A stretch of DNA of 64,000 nt from Gyrodactylus bullatarudis (Eukaryota > Platyhelminthes > Monogenea > Gyrodactylidea > Gyrodactylidae), in the NCBI GenBank assembly GCA_012064415.1, contig SSNU01000109.1:106578-170577 (forward strand). The letters run 5' to 3'. The number at the start of each line of letters is the position of its first letter. The first letter of the stretch is position 1. A program made the translations under genes and the position numbers. Below the pieces are notes generated by a model, which was given only the letters and a program-made list of their open reading frames with translations, was not told the DNA's origin and ran no database searches. This document shows positions 37,401 to 52,400 of this stretch, in pieces.

Positions 37401-40400
37401 TTTCCTATCTTTCAAAAGATATTTAGAAAATATTTGTTCTTCTTTTGTCTTTTACACATGTGATACAAACAGGATCAGCATTGAACTAAGAAAAGATAAT
37501 ACATTCTCTTCTACTCATGACTCTTCTATAAAGATAATAGAGATTTCTCACACTGATAAAATTATGTTTACTCAATGAGGTAAGTGCACTGCATTCAGTT
37601 TTTTAGAGATTTTCCCTCAGTGAAAGATCAGAAAAACTTTTGAACAAATTAGCCTTTACAATATTATTTATGAAAAAATGGAAAATTCGCTAAATAAATT
37701 CACTAGGAAATGTTGTATGAGAAAATAAACTAGGATTTCTTTCCGATAACATTTGATTAACAAATTATTATCAATAGAATCATCGAGAGTGGTACAAAAG
37801 AAACTTACAAAGCATTTAGAATTAATCCAAGTATACATATATAGTAGACATATACGCGTGTTCGGACTCGTAAGCATGCCACAACTCGGATTACTTCTAT
37901 ACGCTGTGGCGTACCCCTAAGGTTTTTTGACTAATGAATTTTAACTTACAAAGGTTAACTAGAAATATTTCTCATTATCATAATTTTGAATCAAATAGTT
38001 TCCACGATGATATTGTCAAACTTCATCAAGAATATCCTTGTTGGTTTCATGAGGTTAAACTCACAAGAAAGGTTGGAGAAAACAAGTTCAGACTTTACCC
38101 CGATTAAAGTCGATGATCACCAAAATCTAGTTCAATGCACTTACCCAGCAACAATTACAAAATTGGAAGGGCTCAAATTAATATATATGTATTTCATTTT
38201 TATTTATAAATTCGATAATTATTTAAAATAGTTATAGTTTTCTGGAATTAATTGTTAAAGATAATTACAAATCTGGAATAACTTCATGTCATCAAAAATA
38301 GATAAGTTTATCTTGAAAACGGGCACTGAGTGGAAGTAGTGTGTATGGAGAAATATGAAGAAACCTGATCCTGATCTTAGATTGTAGCTGCTTGAAGTCG
38401 ATGAGACTCTTTTGTTGAATGTAATAATACTTATATGTTAATAGGGGTAGACTCTGAAGAGACCCATAGTCAGGTAGCAAGCGAATAAGATTTCAATGTT
38501 TAAAATTTTAAATTCAAAAAATAAAATTAGCTTCTAAAATTAAAATTCACAGAGACGCTAGAAATTATACAAGTAAAGTATAACTAAAAAGCTAAAATTA
38601 AGATTAGAATTTTTTTTCTCCCAAAAACTCATGAGAATAGATACTGTATTGAAGAATCTAATACCCTTTTAATGTTCTGCATATTTTTGAAGATAAAAAA
38701 CGTCCCTCGTTTGCCCATTTGCCCACGGACATCATTAGAACAATGAATTTCACGGTTTTGTGTTATTTTTATGACAAGATTACTGTTTTTGATGTGGAAC
38801 AGTTAAAAAATTATTCATTGATCAAGATATTCAATATTTTAGTCATTTCGGAAAATGATTTTATTGAAAATTTGGTGGCAATTGTAAAAATTTAAGACAT
38901 TTAAACATGAATACACAAAGGAGAAGTATGAAAATGAGGTATTAAATTCAACCCCACCCTAATGTAGATGGGTCTCGTCCTGATTAAAATTGTAAAGTAC
39001 ATCACACTCAGGATCGGAGCTCACTAGCATTCGATTTCCAACATTAAACAAGTTTTAAATTACTATAGTAATACAGTATTACTATTAAGTTCCTGATAAT
39101 AACCTGTGAAAGCACCTAAATTGTTCTTGAAAGATTCTGATTCTAAATTTGAAAAAATTTCCAAATAGAATAGAGAACAGTAAATCTAGACATGATTTTT
39201 TTAGATCACACTAACATTTTCCTGTTGAAATTTCTCCATGCTAAGAAAAGTGATACTTTAACATGAATAATTATTTGTCTGAACATAATAATGTTAAATA
39301 TCTCTAGTGAAAAAATATAAATAAATGATCTAGGCTTTCGTTAATCAATTGAGAATACTACCTTCTCAAGGATAGAGAGATCTCTACGTATAAATAGACA
39401 CTGAAGTTATACTCTGTTAAATATAACAATCTCTACTACATATTATTATTATGCACAAGTATTTGAGGTGTTGGGAATAATAATTCAATACATTGGAAAC
39501 TATTCTAATAACTAAACAAAGTGCATTATCATAAGCGTTACTGGGAGAAGAAATTAATTCTCAAACAATCGTTTTTCAATTTCATTTTTTTTCGTAGAAA
39601 TAAAAATATTCCTCTCTCTCTCTCTCTCGCAGTTGGAGAAAGAGGAAAACGAAAGTTGATTTAATGATCTCTTGAAATATCTGACGTTAGTTTCCTATTT
39701 GTTTTTTTTTCTAATGAAGCAAAGTCTCTCTTGTATTTATTTATATATATGCATAACTCACAGAGTATTTCATTTGTTTACTTCTAATTCCTCCTCAGTG
39801 ATGGATGTAGTAGTGTACCTCGCCGATTCTGAGTATACGTTTAAACGAATTATTCAATTTCTAAGTTTCCAGATTCATCTCTGAAATTTAATTCGTCCTT
39901 GAAAATATATTGATCTTCAAATTTTATACATCAATGCTTGAAACTGGAGGATGATTGAGGAAAACTTGAAAATATTTCTCAGCTTTTATTTATTGAATTT
40001 ATCAGTCAGTTCGTCTTATTTGGTAATGGATTAGCCCATGTTACAGCTTACAAAAGGAATTTATCTTTTGTTATTCCTTTTTCGTATTGGAGCAATCACA
40101 CATCTTACGTTTCAATTTAGAGCTGAAAAATAGTTTTTTTAAAGTACACTCAGCATCACAGGAGATTATTCGGTAAAGAAATTGTGAAAAGAAAGATCCA
40201 TTAGGTAATTCCCTTTCATGGTCAATAGGTATCTTTCAAATTTGATATTACTACTTTCAAAAAAATTTCGAGGTTTTTGATAGAGATAGTTGATTAATAA
40301 GACTTTTTCCTCTTACATTCTATTAGAAACGATTAGGTTTTATGCATTCGAATTATCCTGAAGAGCCTATTCAAATTCTGACCCAGACTAGAAATCTATC

Positions 40401-43400
40401 TCTAATGCTCAAGCATGATTCTTTATTCATTTTGAGTTTTGATTAATGAATCACGAGATATTCGATTTTTGCATCATTAAAGATGAATTCATCTACTATT
40501 CAGAAAACTGATTTTAAAATACATTAGTTAGTCATGGATGATGGATCGGCAGAAGAGAACCATGATATCTATGGCTTTATTATTTAAAGTATCTCAAATC
40601 TCCTATCTCTATTACTTTTGATAGTCCCAAGGCTCTCGTATTTTTGTAAATATATATTGCTAAACGGTAGTAGCAAGTTAATATGATATCAATCCAAACT
40701 TCTCACACAGTCCATGAATCAAATGTTGGTTTAGATGGTTCGCTTGATTTCTCAACATAGTCATTGTTCCAATTGCATTAATAGCACGAATTAATATTTA
40801 TGAAAGAACCTAGTTTTAATTTTAGTGAGTTCAAACTGAATTTTGATGTAATTTCAACGAGCATATATCATCGACAAAGAACTTGAGAACGTATTTAAAA
40901 TTTATTAATTATTACTGTATTAATCTTCAAATTGGGCTAATTTCAGTCTTCTTAATTTTTCTTCCAAGTGTTGGACATAATCATTCAGCTTGTTGTATCT
41001 TCCATCCAGATCGTAGAGCGTAGATAATAGATCCTTTTTATTAAATTGTGACATCATCGATTGATTCTCATCAAAACTATCATCATAGCAGTAGCCAGGT
41101 AAAGAGTTGGTCTGAGTTTGTGAGGTAACCTTTCGTGGTGGAGCACTTTCCTTAGTGTATCCACATTGTTGACAAATTTCTCTCGGTTCATCAGTAAATA
41201 TCTCGAATGGATATTTCTTCTTGTCAACCACAATGGTGGTATAGAGATGACGTTTCTTGATAACATCCTTACTAGAGATCTTTCTATTTATCGAATCAAA
41301 GTATGAAATTTCTTGGAGAGGGGATCTGTCCATAGGGAGGAGACAATAAGATTTAATCGAGGATTTCTGTTTAGATATTCAAAACTATGCAGACTTAACT
41401 TTCATTGGCTAACCCAGTTCTCTATTCAAAACCCTATTGTGATATACAAAATTGATAATACAGTATTTTCATAAAGTTAATAATTATAAACTTTTTTATC
41501 TAGAAATGCAAATAACAAACAGCTTTCATGCTAAATGCAATTCGTGTAAAAATCTGCAGGGCATATGCTATTCCTTCGACTATGAAAGGGGGTCAAAGAA
41601 TAATCTCAACAAGTAAGCTTTTCCCTATAATTACAATTATGATAACTTGAGTGACACTCTAACATTCTATTTATAATATCAGTTTTTTTTCAAATCGTGT
41701 ATAATAATTAGGGCGGTCACAAAATAGCATTTTTTAAATGTTAATGTTAATTTCATAAATCTCATTAAAATTCTAGCAACATATCAAAAATAGCAAGAAT
41801 TGCATTTTGACCGCTCTAGTAATAATAAATAGTTTTACTTTGATATTTTCATTATCAAGATAATAATTTTAATTACGTTCACATGGAAAAAGAAGGGAAC
41901 AACAAAGAAATATTAATTCATCTTCTTGCTTGTCTGTTACATTAATGTAATTAGGGAATTTCTCATGAACCTCCCTGAGAATCTCTCTATGAGAAATGGC
42001 CATAACGTAATGCTTTTATCTAGGATATTTTCTCAAATTTTATTATTAATTAGCTTTAATGATTTTTCCTCAAAGCCATGAAAACCGTATAAAAATCGGT
42101 TGTGTCTGTAACGAGGAGGTCTTGAGAAATTATCCTGACAGTGCTGAGGAATCATTGATAAAGATTTGTGGTAAACATCTATGTGAGTTCAAGACGGTGT
42201 CTTGGATGCTGTATACTTTTTTCATCAAAACTATTTTATAGCCGATATTGACGAATATTGCAATAATGAACAATACGTTTGTCGTTCAAAGATTGCCCAA
42301 TGCATTCAAGATCCAATGACGAAGCAAGTCAAAACTGATTACCCAACTACGTATCCTGGCCCAGTCAGGGTTGAAGGAATCTGCAAATGTCCAAGGAATC
42401 ATGTCGGCATCTATCAAAAGAATCTTAAATACCATGAATGTTGTAAGTTTCCATACGCAGCTAAATTTTCTAAAATGAAGTTTTACTCAATAATTGGTTG
42501 AATTGTTGGAAAAATAAATAATTCTAACCATTTGATGGAATAGAAGAAATAAACTCAAATTTCCTGAGAGAGATTTCCATTCAATAAACTTGCACTACAA
42601 AAGATGTTGAATCATTCTTTGTTCCCTTCCTTGAGAGAATTTCTAAAATATGAATCATTCAAATGTTATTAAAAATAAAAATAATTTTATGCCTTACATT
42701 TGAGTTGAAAAATTTCTTTTCCCTCTCAAGTTCCAATTCTCAGCGAGGATGTAAGCGGCTGCAAAAAGTGCAATGAAGTTGGAGGCAAATGCTACGATAG
42801 TAATAATGATCAGAAGCCAGATGGTTGCCTCTGTCCAAATTATTTGTCCAATAAATTCTCTGAGCAAGATCTTCAACTCGAATCTCCGTGTTCAATGAAA
42901 CATTGTGAGTTGTTTCATGTTATTTCGGATTTCTTTCCACAATTATTTTCTATTTATAATGAATATAAAGATGATAGAGATTCTTAAAAGGCTCTTGATA
43001 TCTTTTTCACTCCATTTTTGAGCATTAAATCTCTAATGAGATACATAATCTTATAGCCAATTTTTGAAATTGAGTCATCTGAGGTTTAACTACTAGATCA
43101 ACTTTATCATTAATTTTCATCGTTTGTGAGCCTTAATATTTTGGAAAAATATCATTTGATTCTGAACACAAAGGAAATTATCTCTTTCACAGCTGACATA
43201 TAGCCAGTTGATATAAAAATGAGAGTTTAATATTTTTATAAGAAACTCGATATTTTTCTCCGGTCAGGAACAAAAATTTCTTTTAAATCTTGCAATGAAA
43301 TGAACCAATTATTTTTTGAATTAACAGAAAATTATCTATCCAAGTTTGATCAATGGAAGTGCTCATACTCTTGGGACTGTCAGGAATACAATATTATTTA

Positions 43401-46400
43401 GAAATGCGCATTTGGTCCTCAATATATTTTCTTACATATTTCTAAATTATGTATTTAAGTGGATTTTCGGACATTTTTGAACATCAACGTGAATCACTCG
43501 AACGTAACAATCATTAGTGGGGTACAGCAGAAATTTCGTCGGCTCCAAACATATGAAGCGATCAAATATTTGGGATCAACATTGAACAAAAATATTGAAC
43601 TTGGCCATAGAATTTTAGAGAAATTAGCTAAACTTTTTAACCCTTAAAGTTCCACAGTGATAGTTCTATCACACGTCATTTTAGCAACTCATTATTATTC
43701 ATTCAAGCCTCAGAAAATACTTCGTTTCCATTCGATAGGAAATTTATCAATCTCCTGGAATACGCAAAGATCTTGGCTATATCAGTCGTCAAACCCGCGC
43801 AATACTTATTTAAAGAGAGTTGATTTTTTTTAAACAAATTTTTGATTAAAACGTTTTTTTGAAAACCTCCTTCCCAGGGTTATAGATAAAAAGTAAGATA
43901 ACTTTTATCAAAGAATCATACCTCTAGAATTCAAATATGCAATCGCCTGAACTCTATCATCTAAAGCTTCAAAGATGACCCATCTTTTGATCGATAACTT
44001 CTGAACTAAAAAAACTGTAGATTCGTAATCAGCGTATTCACAAACGATAGGATAGACAAAAGATTGAATGTGAGTTATGAAAAATAATTCTCTGGGACTC
44101 TAAGGGTTAATTTTGGGACTATTTTCTTCGTGATAATTGAAAAAATTCAGATGATATGATACAATATTACAACTAATTAATTGATGAATTTTTTCCAAAC
44201 TTGGAATTCTTTGTCTGGTGATGAATCACTATTTAATATCTGAGATTAACAAAATATTTCTAATCAAAAATTTAAAAGGTTGAAATCTGACGTTTTTTTC
44301 GAAATTGAAAGAATCAGATTAAATTTTTTCAGAATATTCTCTTATTCAAATAACTAATGGGCTAATTTCAAAAAAAAATTTTTCTCTGAATTCTGTAATT
44401 TCTTTTTGAAGGCATAACTTTATAAACAAATATTAAATGTCACTGGTAAAAAGATGTATGTCTCAAGGATTATATTATTAAATTTAAAAGATTTCTATAT
44501 CTTTCAATACCTCTTCTTCAATATAAGATATAATAATCTAATTTGTGTCTAATTGATTCACACATTACGAATCCTTTTTCATTGATAGTTTTCTCTATGA
44601 AAGTTCACTTCTCCCAGTTGACCTCTCTTTATCAAAGCTTTGATTAATTTCACACTCAAATGCCGAATGAACAAAAAATAGGGGATGTCACACATTTTAT
44701 TCATTCACTTCCTTATTCACTCTAATAATAAGTTCCCTATCAAAAGTATTCGTAATGTAATTAAGATTTTTCCATTGTTAGCACAATCTCGCAAAGTGTC
44801 ATTTGATGGCTGTACCATAAAAGAATATTGTGTTTTCACTTTACGTGTGTAATGACGATCGTCATTTATAAATAGGGTGTATTCTAGAAATGTTTATTGT
44901 CTTTTTAATTAAATTTTACAACTACCATATCCCATGTCGATCAGATTATGATGATTAATTTCTCTTTTTTCCCATACTCATACTTGGAAGTAATGAGGAG
45001 ATTTTTCAAGAGTTGAATTAATGAAAGGAGATGAATTAATGCTTGAATAAGTACAATCATGTTATCTTTTAAGTTATCTCTTAAATTTCTACCGATTTCA
45101 TTAATATCTACCATAAATTTAAATGTAGATTATTTCAAGGACAACTTCCTAGCATTCCTGAAGAGTGGATAAATTGAAACTTTTTCGTTAATTGTAAAAT
45201 TCGTGATCATAATCTTATTTCAATAAATTTCTATTTTGTAGTATTCTTACAATGCAATCGAGATAATTTACTCATGTGTTATAAACCTCATTGGATGGAG
45301 CCGTATGAGAATCTGCCACTTTTATTATTCGGTCCAAATGCATCAGCAACTGTTACCCTCCGCAGTCAGGATGGTTTAAATCATGATGTATGTGATTTAA
45401 GACCGACAGATTCAATAAAAAAATCTCTGCTAGCCAGTAACATGACTATTGGACAAATTCCGAATGACATTAGCTATTGTCGGAGAATTGATTTGATTAA
45501 CGACACTGAAGGCATTTTCAAGACATGCGGCATCCGTAGGACTTTAGTCAAGGTAATGATTACTTTACGTTATGTTCCACACCGGAAACATTTTACGATA
45601 TAGTGTACTTTAGAATTCATATGTTAATATTTTTCAAAAAATTTTTATCAGTATCAGACAAAATAAGAATATCAGAAATACGTTATCAGAATTTTCTGGT
45701 TTTCTGATATCACGGTTTTCGTACTTACGTCTATTGTTTTTCATATTTTTTCTCTAAAGTTTAAAATCGTACATCTAATCGAAATTATTACATTTAATTT
45801 TTTTTTGTTAGAAGGAAAATTATATTTAAATGTATAAATGTGTACAGATAGCATGAAATATAAAAATAAAATCTGGTTTGGTTCATGGAGCAAATATAAA
45901 AATTGAAAATAAACAAATAAGCCTTTCGAGTAAATTCCCTGATCATTTTGGGAACCTTAATGTTGATAGGAGTAAAGAAGACTCTTAGAATAGTCTAATT
46001 TAGATCTTATATGTGACATAGCAACTTTAATATTAGTAGGGTCACTACATTCAGATATTTTGTATTTATTTTCTATCATGGTGTAAGCTGATAGTAAATA
46101 ATGTTTTGAATAAGATGGATTTCTTAGGTTGTAGGAGTTTTCAGACATTTTTGCTGATAAAATTTTTAACTAGAATGGCGTATCTTCGAATCTAAAGGGG
46201 GTTACGACCTTAGAACAAGATATGAGCATTGTAGGATTCAAGGTCAGGGTATAAAAAATATAAAAACCTAGATTGAATGTATTCAATCTCGAGAGATTTC
46301 TCGTTAGATAACATAGGCATAGACTTAGAGAATTTTAATATTGAAAATATAGTTGTATTGATTCTAGATAATTTTGATAGAGGATTTATTTTAAGACCAT

Positions 46401-49400
46401 CTGAAATACTGAAACCTAGGTCCGAAGTTAAGGAGACAATTTCTCCAGGAAGTAGAAGAGATTCCAAGAGGGTTGTAGGGAGACCACCTGGGAGTAATAA
46501 TTTACATTTTTCTTTATTTATATAGAGCCCCATGGCCTCAAGGGAACCTTTCAGAAGAGAGAATTTGTGATTAATTTTAACAATATCAAAGGAATTTTTC
46601 ACCTTGAAGACGAACTTTAGATCGTCTGCAAATTTAAGGAGAACACCCTCAATGTTCTCCGGGAGCTGAATATCAGCGAAGCAAAGGTTAAAGAGAAGAG
46701 GGCCGATCGTAGAACCCTGGGGAACACCCGAGTTAATATTTGCAAGTTTACTGGAGGTGGAGTTAAAGTAATATTGAAAATATTAACATTAGTAAAGGTG
46801 GGGGTTGATAGCACTTAAGCCGAGCGAAGAAAAATAATCTGAATAAACGGTCATTAGATTTGATACTGAAATCACAATTTTTCAACTTCTGAACTCATGA
46901 GATATATATTTGAATTTTTCGAATTATTAATAAAAGTAAATTTTTCAGTTACAAAACTGTATAAATATTATCTTTTTTTAATTTAGAACCAGAGAGTTCT
47001 TTTAGAGTTGAATATTGACGTGAAAATGAACCAAGATTCTTCTGGGAATAGTCGTCAACTGAAGATTTTCCATCGCCTACCCACTGACCTTAATCTTCAG
47101 GCAAGTTGTATCGTACTTATCTCAAAGGAAAATAAAAATGTACTCATGTTAGTTGCTTATTCATTTGTAATTACTTTACAAAATACCTCTGGATTATTAG
47201 TACAAACTTTTGAAAATTTCATTACCAAAGAATTGTGTTTCTTGTGCAGTTAAATGATAAAATATGCTATGAATTATCAAAAGGATTTTTTGCAAAAAGC
47301 TTTTTTTCTTGTTTTTTAAGGACAAATACTTGGTTTCTTCATAAAGATCAATTAGTGGGCCATTCAAATAAATTTTCTTTAGATTCATGCTCTACTAAAT
47401 GAATTTCATTGGACTCGACAAAACTTTTCTATTTTCCTATGTCTTATTAATTTCTACGTACCATCTTGTCAGCATACTCAATGAGTTTTGATTAACGAGT
47501 AAACCTACTTTGATGCTTTCAAGTAGATGATTTCGATAGATCATATTTCTAAAGTGATTTCACTTGTTGAAGATGAAGAAACTTCTGATATCACAAATAC
47601 TTCTGAAAAAGGTAGAAAAAATCTTTGATCTTTAAGAAGAAGAAAAAAAGATTTATAATTATGACAATCGAATACTAAAGTCTGACTTTTTATTGGAACA
47701 TTACACAGAATATCAAAATAAATTTGAATAACTAGAATATTTTTCGTTGGATTCGCGAAATTTTCATCTAAGAGGAGATATTTCATTTCTCAAAAGAGCC
47801 TTTAGAATATTATATTAATTCCAGTTTCATTAGATTTACAGATTACTCTCCAATAGCTCTAAAAAAACTAGCAAAATTAAATATTTAACTTGGCATTTGG
47901 TAATGTACAGAATCTGACAATTTAAAAAAATCTTTGCTAAAATCTTTGCTTGAAATACTTTAATCTAGTTGTCGGAGATTTTCTGAAAGCCAAATTGAAA
48001 ATTTGATTAGCCTGAAATTTGAATTCTGTACATAATGATTAATATAGTACGATACAAACTGTAACCCTGTGGATTTCGATTCAGATTAAAAGATAAAGAT
48101 AACAAAACAAAATTTCTGCTGGTTTGATTTTTGTCGTATTATATTATGTACAGAATTCAAATCTCAGACTAATCATATTTTGAAATTAGCTTTCAGAAGA
48201 TCTCCTTCCACTAGATTAAACCTATCGAGACGAAAAGGAAACCGATTGTTTTGATATAGAATGGTTCTAAATGAGATTCTAATTGAAATTACATTTGATA
48301 AGGATTCTTTTGAACCCATCGAATTTCTAATCTACTAATGAGTAGATATAAACCATATTTTACTAATCTTGGTTATTTATCCAAGTTTACATATCTCTTT
48401 GAGACTTTCAAGTATTTTTGAGATTAGTTTAGTGTGAATTATAAAATAGATTATTTGATATTGTTAAGACTTGCTTGATAACTGAGAATTTCCGACTTTG
48501 AAAAATCGCCCCAAGCAAAGATAAAATGCTCAGATTTTGTAAATTACCAAATTCTAATTTAAATATTTAATTTTCCTAATTTTTTAAGCATAGCGGTGTG
48601 AAAATCTACTATCTAGTTTTTGACTATTTTCAATGATTAAAAATTTATAAATAAGAATGATCAAATTCATGTTTGTTTCAAAATTAAAAAAAATAAATAC
48701 TATTTATTAAATAGGTTTTTGTGATTAAAATATTCACGTAAATTTTCAAATACGTCCAAAAATCCACTTAAAATCATATTTGGATAATTAGAATAAAGAT
48801 AATAATTTACAATAGTAAAAGAGAATATAATGTAAACTGAAAAAAACACCAAAGCTCTCCAATAATTAGCAACAGTGGAGAGAAAAGTGAAAAAGCTCAC
48901 ATAGGCCAAGGTAGTTGAAGATTATACGAATAGTTTTTTTGAACACATAAATTTGGTTTATGAAGAATTTCTCCTTCACCCAAACGTCTGTATTGTCATC
49001 CCCTACATTTTTGTATAAAATCATAAAATAGGTTTTCTTGTATATTATTGGTGATCCTGAAAAATAATAAGACTGTATTTAATCCTCTTAACCAGTCTTA
49101 AAATGTTTTCATGTAAGAGATGTAAGAATTCTCATTCTTGCCATCAATCAAGATATTATTAATTTCTATTTCAATAACTTGGTTGGTAGCAACCAACAGC
49201 ACATTCTATTTTAATTTGATTACTTGAGGAAATTTGATGTATTCCACCTCAGAGTTGAAATGACTAGCCCAGCATTCTTTATAGAGGGCAAGTTTTTTTA
49301 TTATATGGGAGAGAGACAATGATTAACTCAAGAGTCTCTACAACTTTGAGTAGAAAAGGGGTAAAATGCTATGAGAAATGACTTTTCTGTATTATTATTT

Positions 49401-52400
49401 CTCATCTATTTCCTCACACATGGATCAGTGAGTAAAGTTGCTACTCATAATAAGAATAATGTTCCATGTAATATTATGTATATATTATCTTCCTTTCTCT
49501 TAATTCTCTGGAGATGGTTTTTTTCTTAAATTTCCCCCTTTGTACTGTGCTAAGATTACTAAAAGTTGAGGGAATCTTTCTTCACTTTAAAAGGACTATG
49601 GAAAAGAATTAATTATGTTTTTCATATTAACCTTAATCTTTAGTGTCAACAAAAGAATGCATTCGAAAAGAGAGAGAGAGTCTTTCTAATTTTTCCTTAT
49701 TCAATTCAGGGACAATGGAAATGTTAAGAAAAATTCCCTGGCCAATGATAGCAATGTAGCCTTGAGAGTGATTAATGAAGATATGGAACAAATCCGGACA
49801 GTGAGAATTGGATCCATGATCCAACTGGAGATTGAGGCCAGTAGCAAATTAGATGGTAATTCTGACATTTTCCCCATTTATTTATGTCTAATTGACATTT
49901 CTTGTCAGCCAGTGTTGTACACAGATGCACGTTAGAATTTATTGCAGTACTTCTCTCGAAATGAGGTTTTTCCCTTCTTTTGTTTCTTTAGTTAATTAAA
50001 AGTAGAAATGAAGAGAAGAAATAAATAAGAAGGAGAAAAGTACACGTGGTTATGAGTCTGTCAAAAAGTTTAACAAGATTATCTCCATCCCTCTAATTAG
50101 GATGGCAGAGGGAATGGTTTTATTCTGGCAAACTCTATTTCAATTATAATTGAATTCTACCCAAATGTATATGAATCCTTTGAGAGCTTAACTGACTGGG
50201 TGGATTATGTAATAGATGTTTTGGTATGTGCAGGCCCCTAATCATACAGTTATCCGTTTGATAGAAATAAAAATTTGATCTTGTCATTTCAAGGTCATCT
50301 TTTTAGAGAGAGAAAAAACTTTTGAATAAATGCGTGAGATATTTTTGGAATGTTCATACATATAGATATATATATGATGTACTGATGCATACTACTAGCT
50401 AGGTAGGCAGGTATGTAAAAATCAATCAGCCAAAGTTACAGAGATGTAGGAAAGTCCTCTCTTTCACACTTTATTATATTTCATTCCTCCTGTCAGTTCA
50501 GTTGAATGGATAATCATCATTCGAATACTAATATTAGCGCAAATGATAACAACTAAAAAAATCATCATACATCAGCACTAATAAACTCTATTCTACTACT
50601 TATTAGTAAAATTAGTACAACATCTAACACCTCTAAATGCGGACTAGAGGATTAATCTATCTAATTGAATGTATTTAGTGTCTAGTATTTTTCAATATAC
50701 CCGATAGAATATATACTAATGTATTTGTTTATCTTCTACGCGATAAAAGCACACAGTATATTTCAAAGATTATTGATTACTTTGAGACAGTAAGTATATC
50801 CCTTCAGACTGGTTACAACCTTCTCAAATTATATCTCGCCAACTGAACTCTCGAGTTTTTCCAAAATAAAAGTTGCATAAAAAAGATTCCTCAAGTTCAT
50901 AACATTCACTTAAATTTAGAACCAATGAATGAACACTTCTTTTCTGAACCTTTCATTCTTGAGATTATCATGGTATTTTAAAAAGAAAAAGCTTTAACTC
51001 GACTTATAAAGCTAATTGATATGAAGTTGGGAATCTATGATTTTTACAGAAATCTCGATATCTTGATCAAGAATTCGAATTTGTTAAAGATTTTCTGGGA
51101 TCCTACTCATGTTGCCCACTTTTACCATTTGAAGAAAAAAAATCGGAAAAAAATTATTTTTATGAAAAATATGGTCAATTTTCAAATTCCCATTTGGCGC
51201 CAAAATCCCATTTTTTCGAACTTTGAGCTGAAAATTTTTGTTGATTTGAAAGTGGGAGGCTGATCGAAAGAGTTTTTCAGGATTAAGATTAGACAAGAAA
51301 ATCAATTCAACTGAATCTGATCTAATGCTTAACCTTATTATCGTTTGGGAGCGGAATTTCGTTTTTTTGATCATTTTCACTACTTGAAAATCAATCAAAT
51401 TTCGATAAATCAAAATCTCTCGAAAATGGGGTAACTGTCGATAACTTGATGGTGCTAGTCAGCTTTCTTGTCTAATCTTGATCCTGAAAAACTCTTTCGA
51501 TCAGCCTCCCACTTTCAAATCAACAAAAATTTTCAGCTCAAAGTTCGAAAAAATGGGATTTTGGCGCCAAATGGGAATTTGAAAATTGACCATATTTTTC
51601 ATACAAATAATTTTTTTCCGATTTTTTTTCTTCAAATGGTAAAAGTGGGCAACATGAGTAGGATCCCAGAAAATCTTTAACAAATTCGAATTCTTGATCA
51701 AGATATCGAGATTTCTGTAAAAATCATAGATTCCCAACTTCATATCAACCAACTTTATATATGATTATCTGTTTAATCCAAAATAATCCTACTATTATTA
51801 GGTTTATGCCTAAGAATTAAACTACAATAATACGTAAAACTTGTCAAGAAAACACTATTCCTCAATAAAAATATATATATAATTTTCATTTTTTTTTACT
51901 CAATTTACTGTAACCTAATTCTTGTGGCTGTAGAAAATGAGATTCTTTCTATGCTAGTCAAGATTCTTAATTAATTTAAAAAGTTAATCTCTCTGAATCT
52001 TAAAATTATAGCACGATAATTATTTATATTTTTTTGCTTTTTAAGAGATATCAATTATTTAATGAAAATTCTTAAAAATAAAACTTGTGTAAATTCTTTC
52101 CAGATGAAATCGGCCATGTCAGAGTAAACTGGTGCAAGGCGAATAATAACACAAGCTTAAATAATGCAATAAATTTGACAAATGATAAGTGAGTTATTTT
52201 TTTAAAAATGCCCATTTTAATTCTTAACATTTTTTACTAGAAACTTTCAAAATTGAGGATCAAATTTTGAGATATATTTTTAGTACTCTTTCAAAATTCT
52301 TTAGTCTAAGATCTTAGATCTGATTGGATAACTAAGACAAACTTTTTCTATTTTTCTTGAATTTTGAATTGCAAAATTATCAGATTCGTTATTTTGAAAA

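Larger units (their letters stand above)
35162..41503. other. ZP-gene intron 3 (6.3 kb)
   Basis: It contains Penelope-related fragments (35306-35400, 37868-38170), a foldback-family copy (36760-36960), a CT microsatellite at about 39608-39628 and a nested antisense gene (40920-41333). The remainder is AT-rich with no recognisable content. Confidence 0.6.
42905..45241. other. ZP-gene intron 7
   Basis: A 2.3-kb intron holding a possible retrotransposon fragment (43459-43636) abutting a TTAA miniature element (43641-44106). From 44120 on, nothing is recognisable. Confidence 0.55.

Noticed and set aside
48700..48909. Hydrophobic 69-codon frame on the minus strand in a ZP-gene intron
   Set aside because: It has no ATG near its start, an upstream in-frame stop, and no splice sites that extend it; AT-rich DNA often encodes Phe/Ile/Tyr-rich text.
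51021..51752. Identical ~80-codon open frames on both strands (51021-51263 + and 51501-51752 -)
   Set aside because: They are mirror images created by the palindromic arms of the foldback element; the sequence is a known repeat family and has no protein-like conservation.
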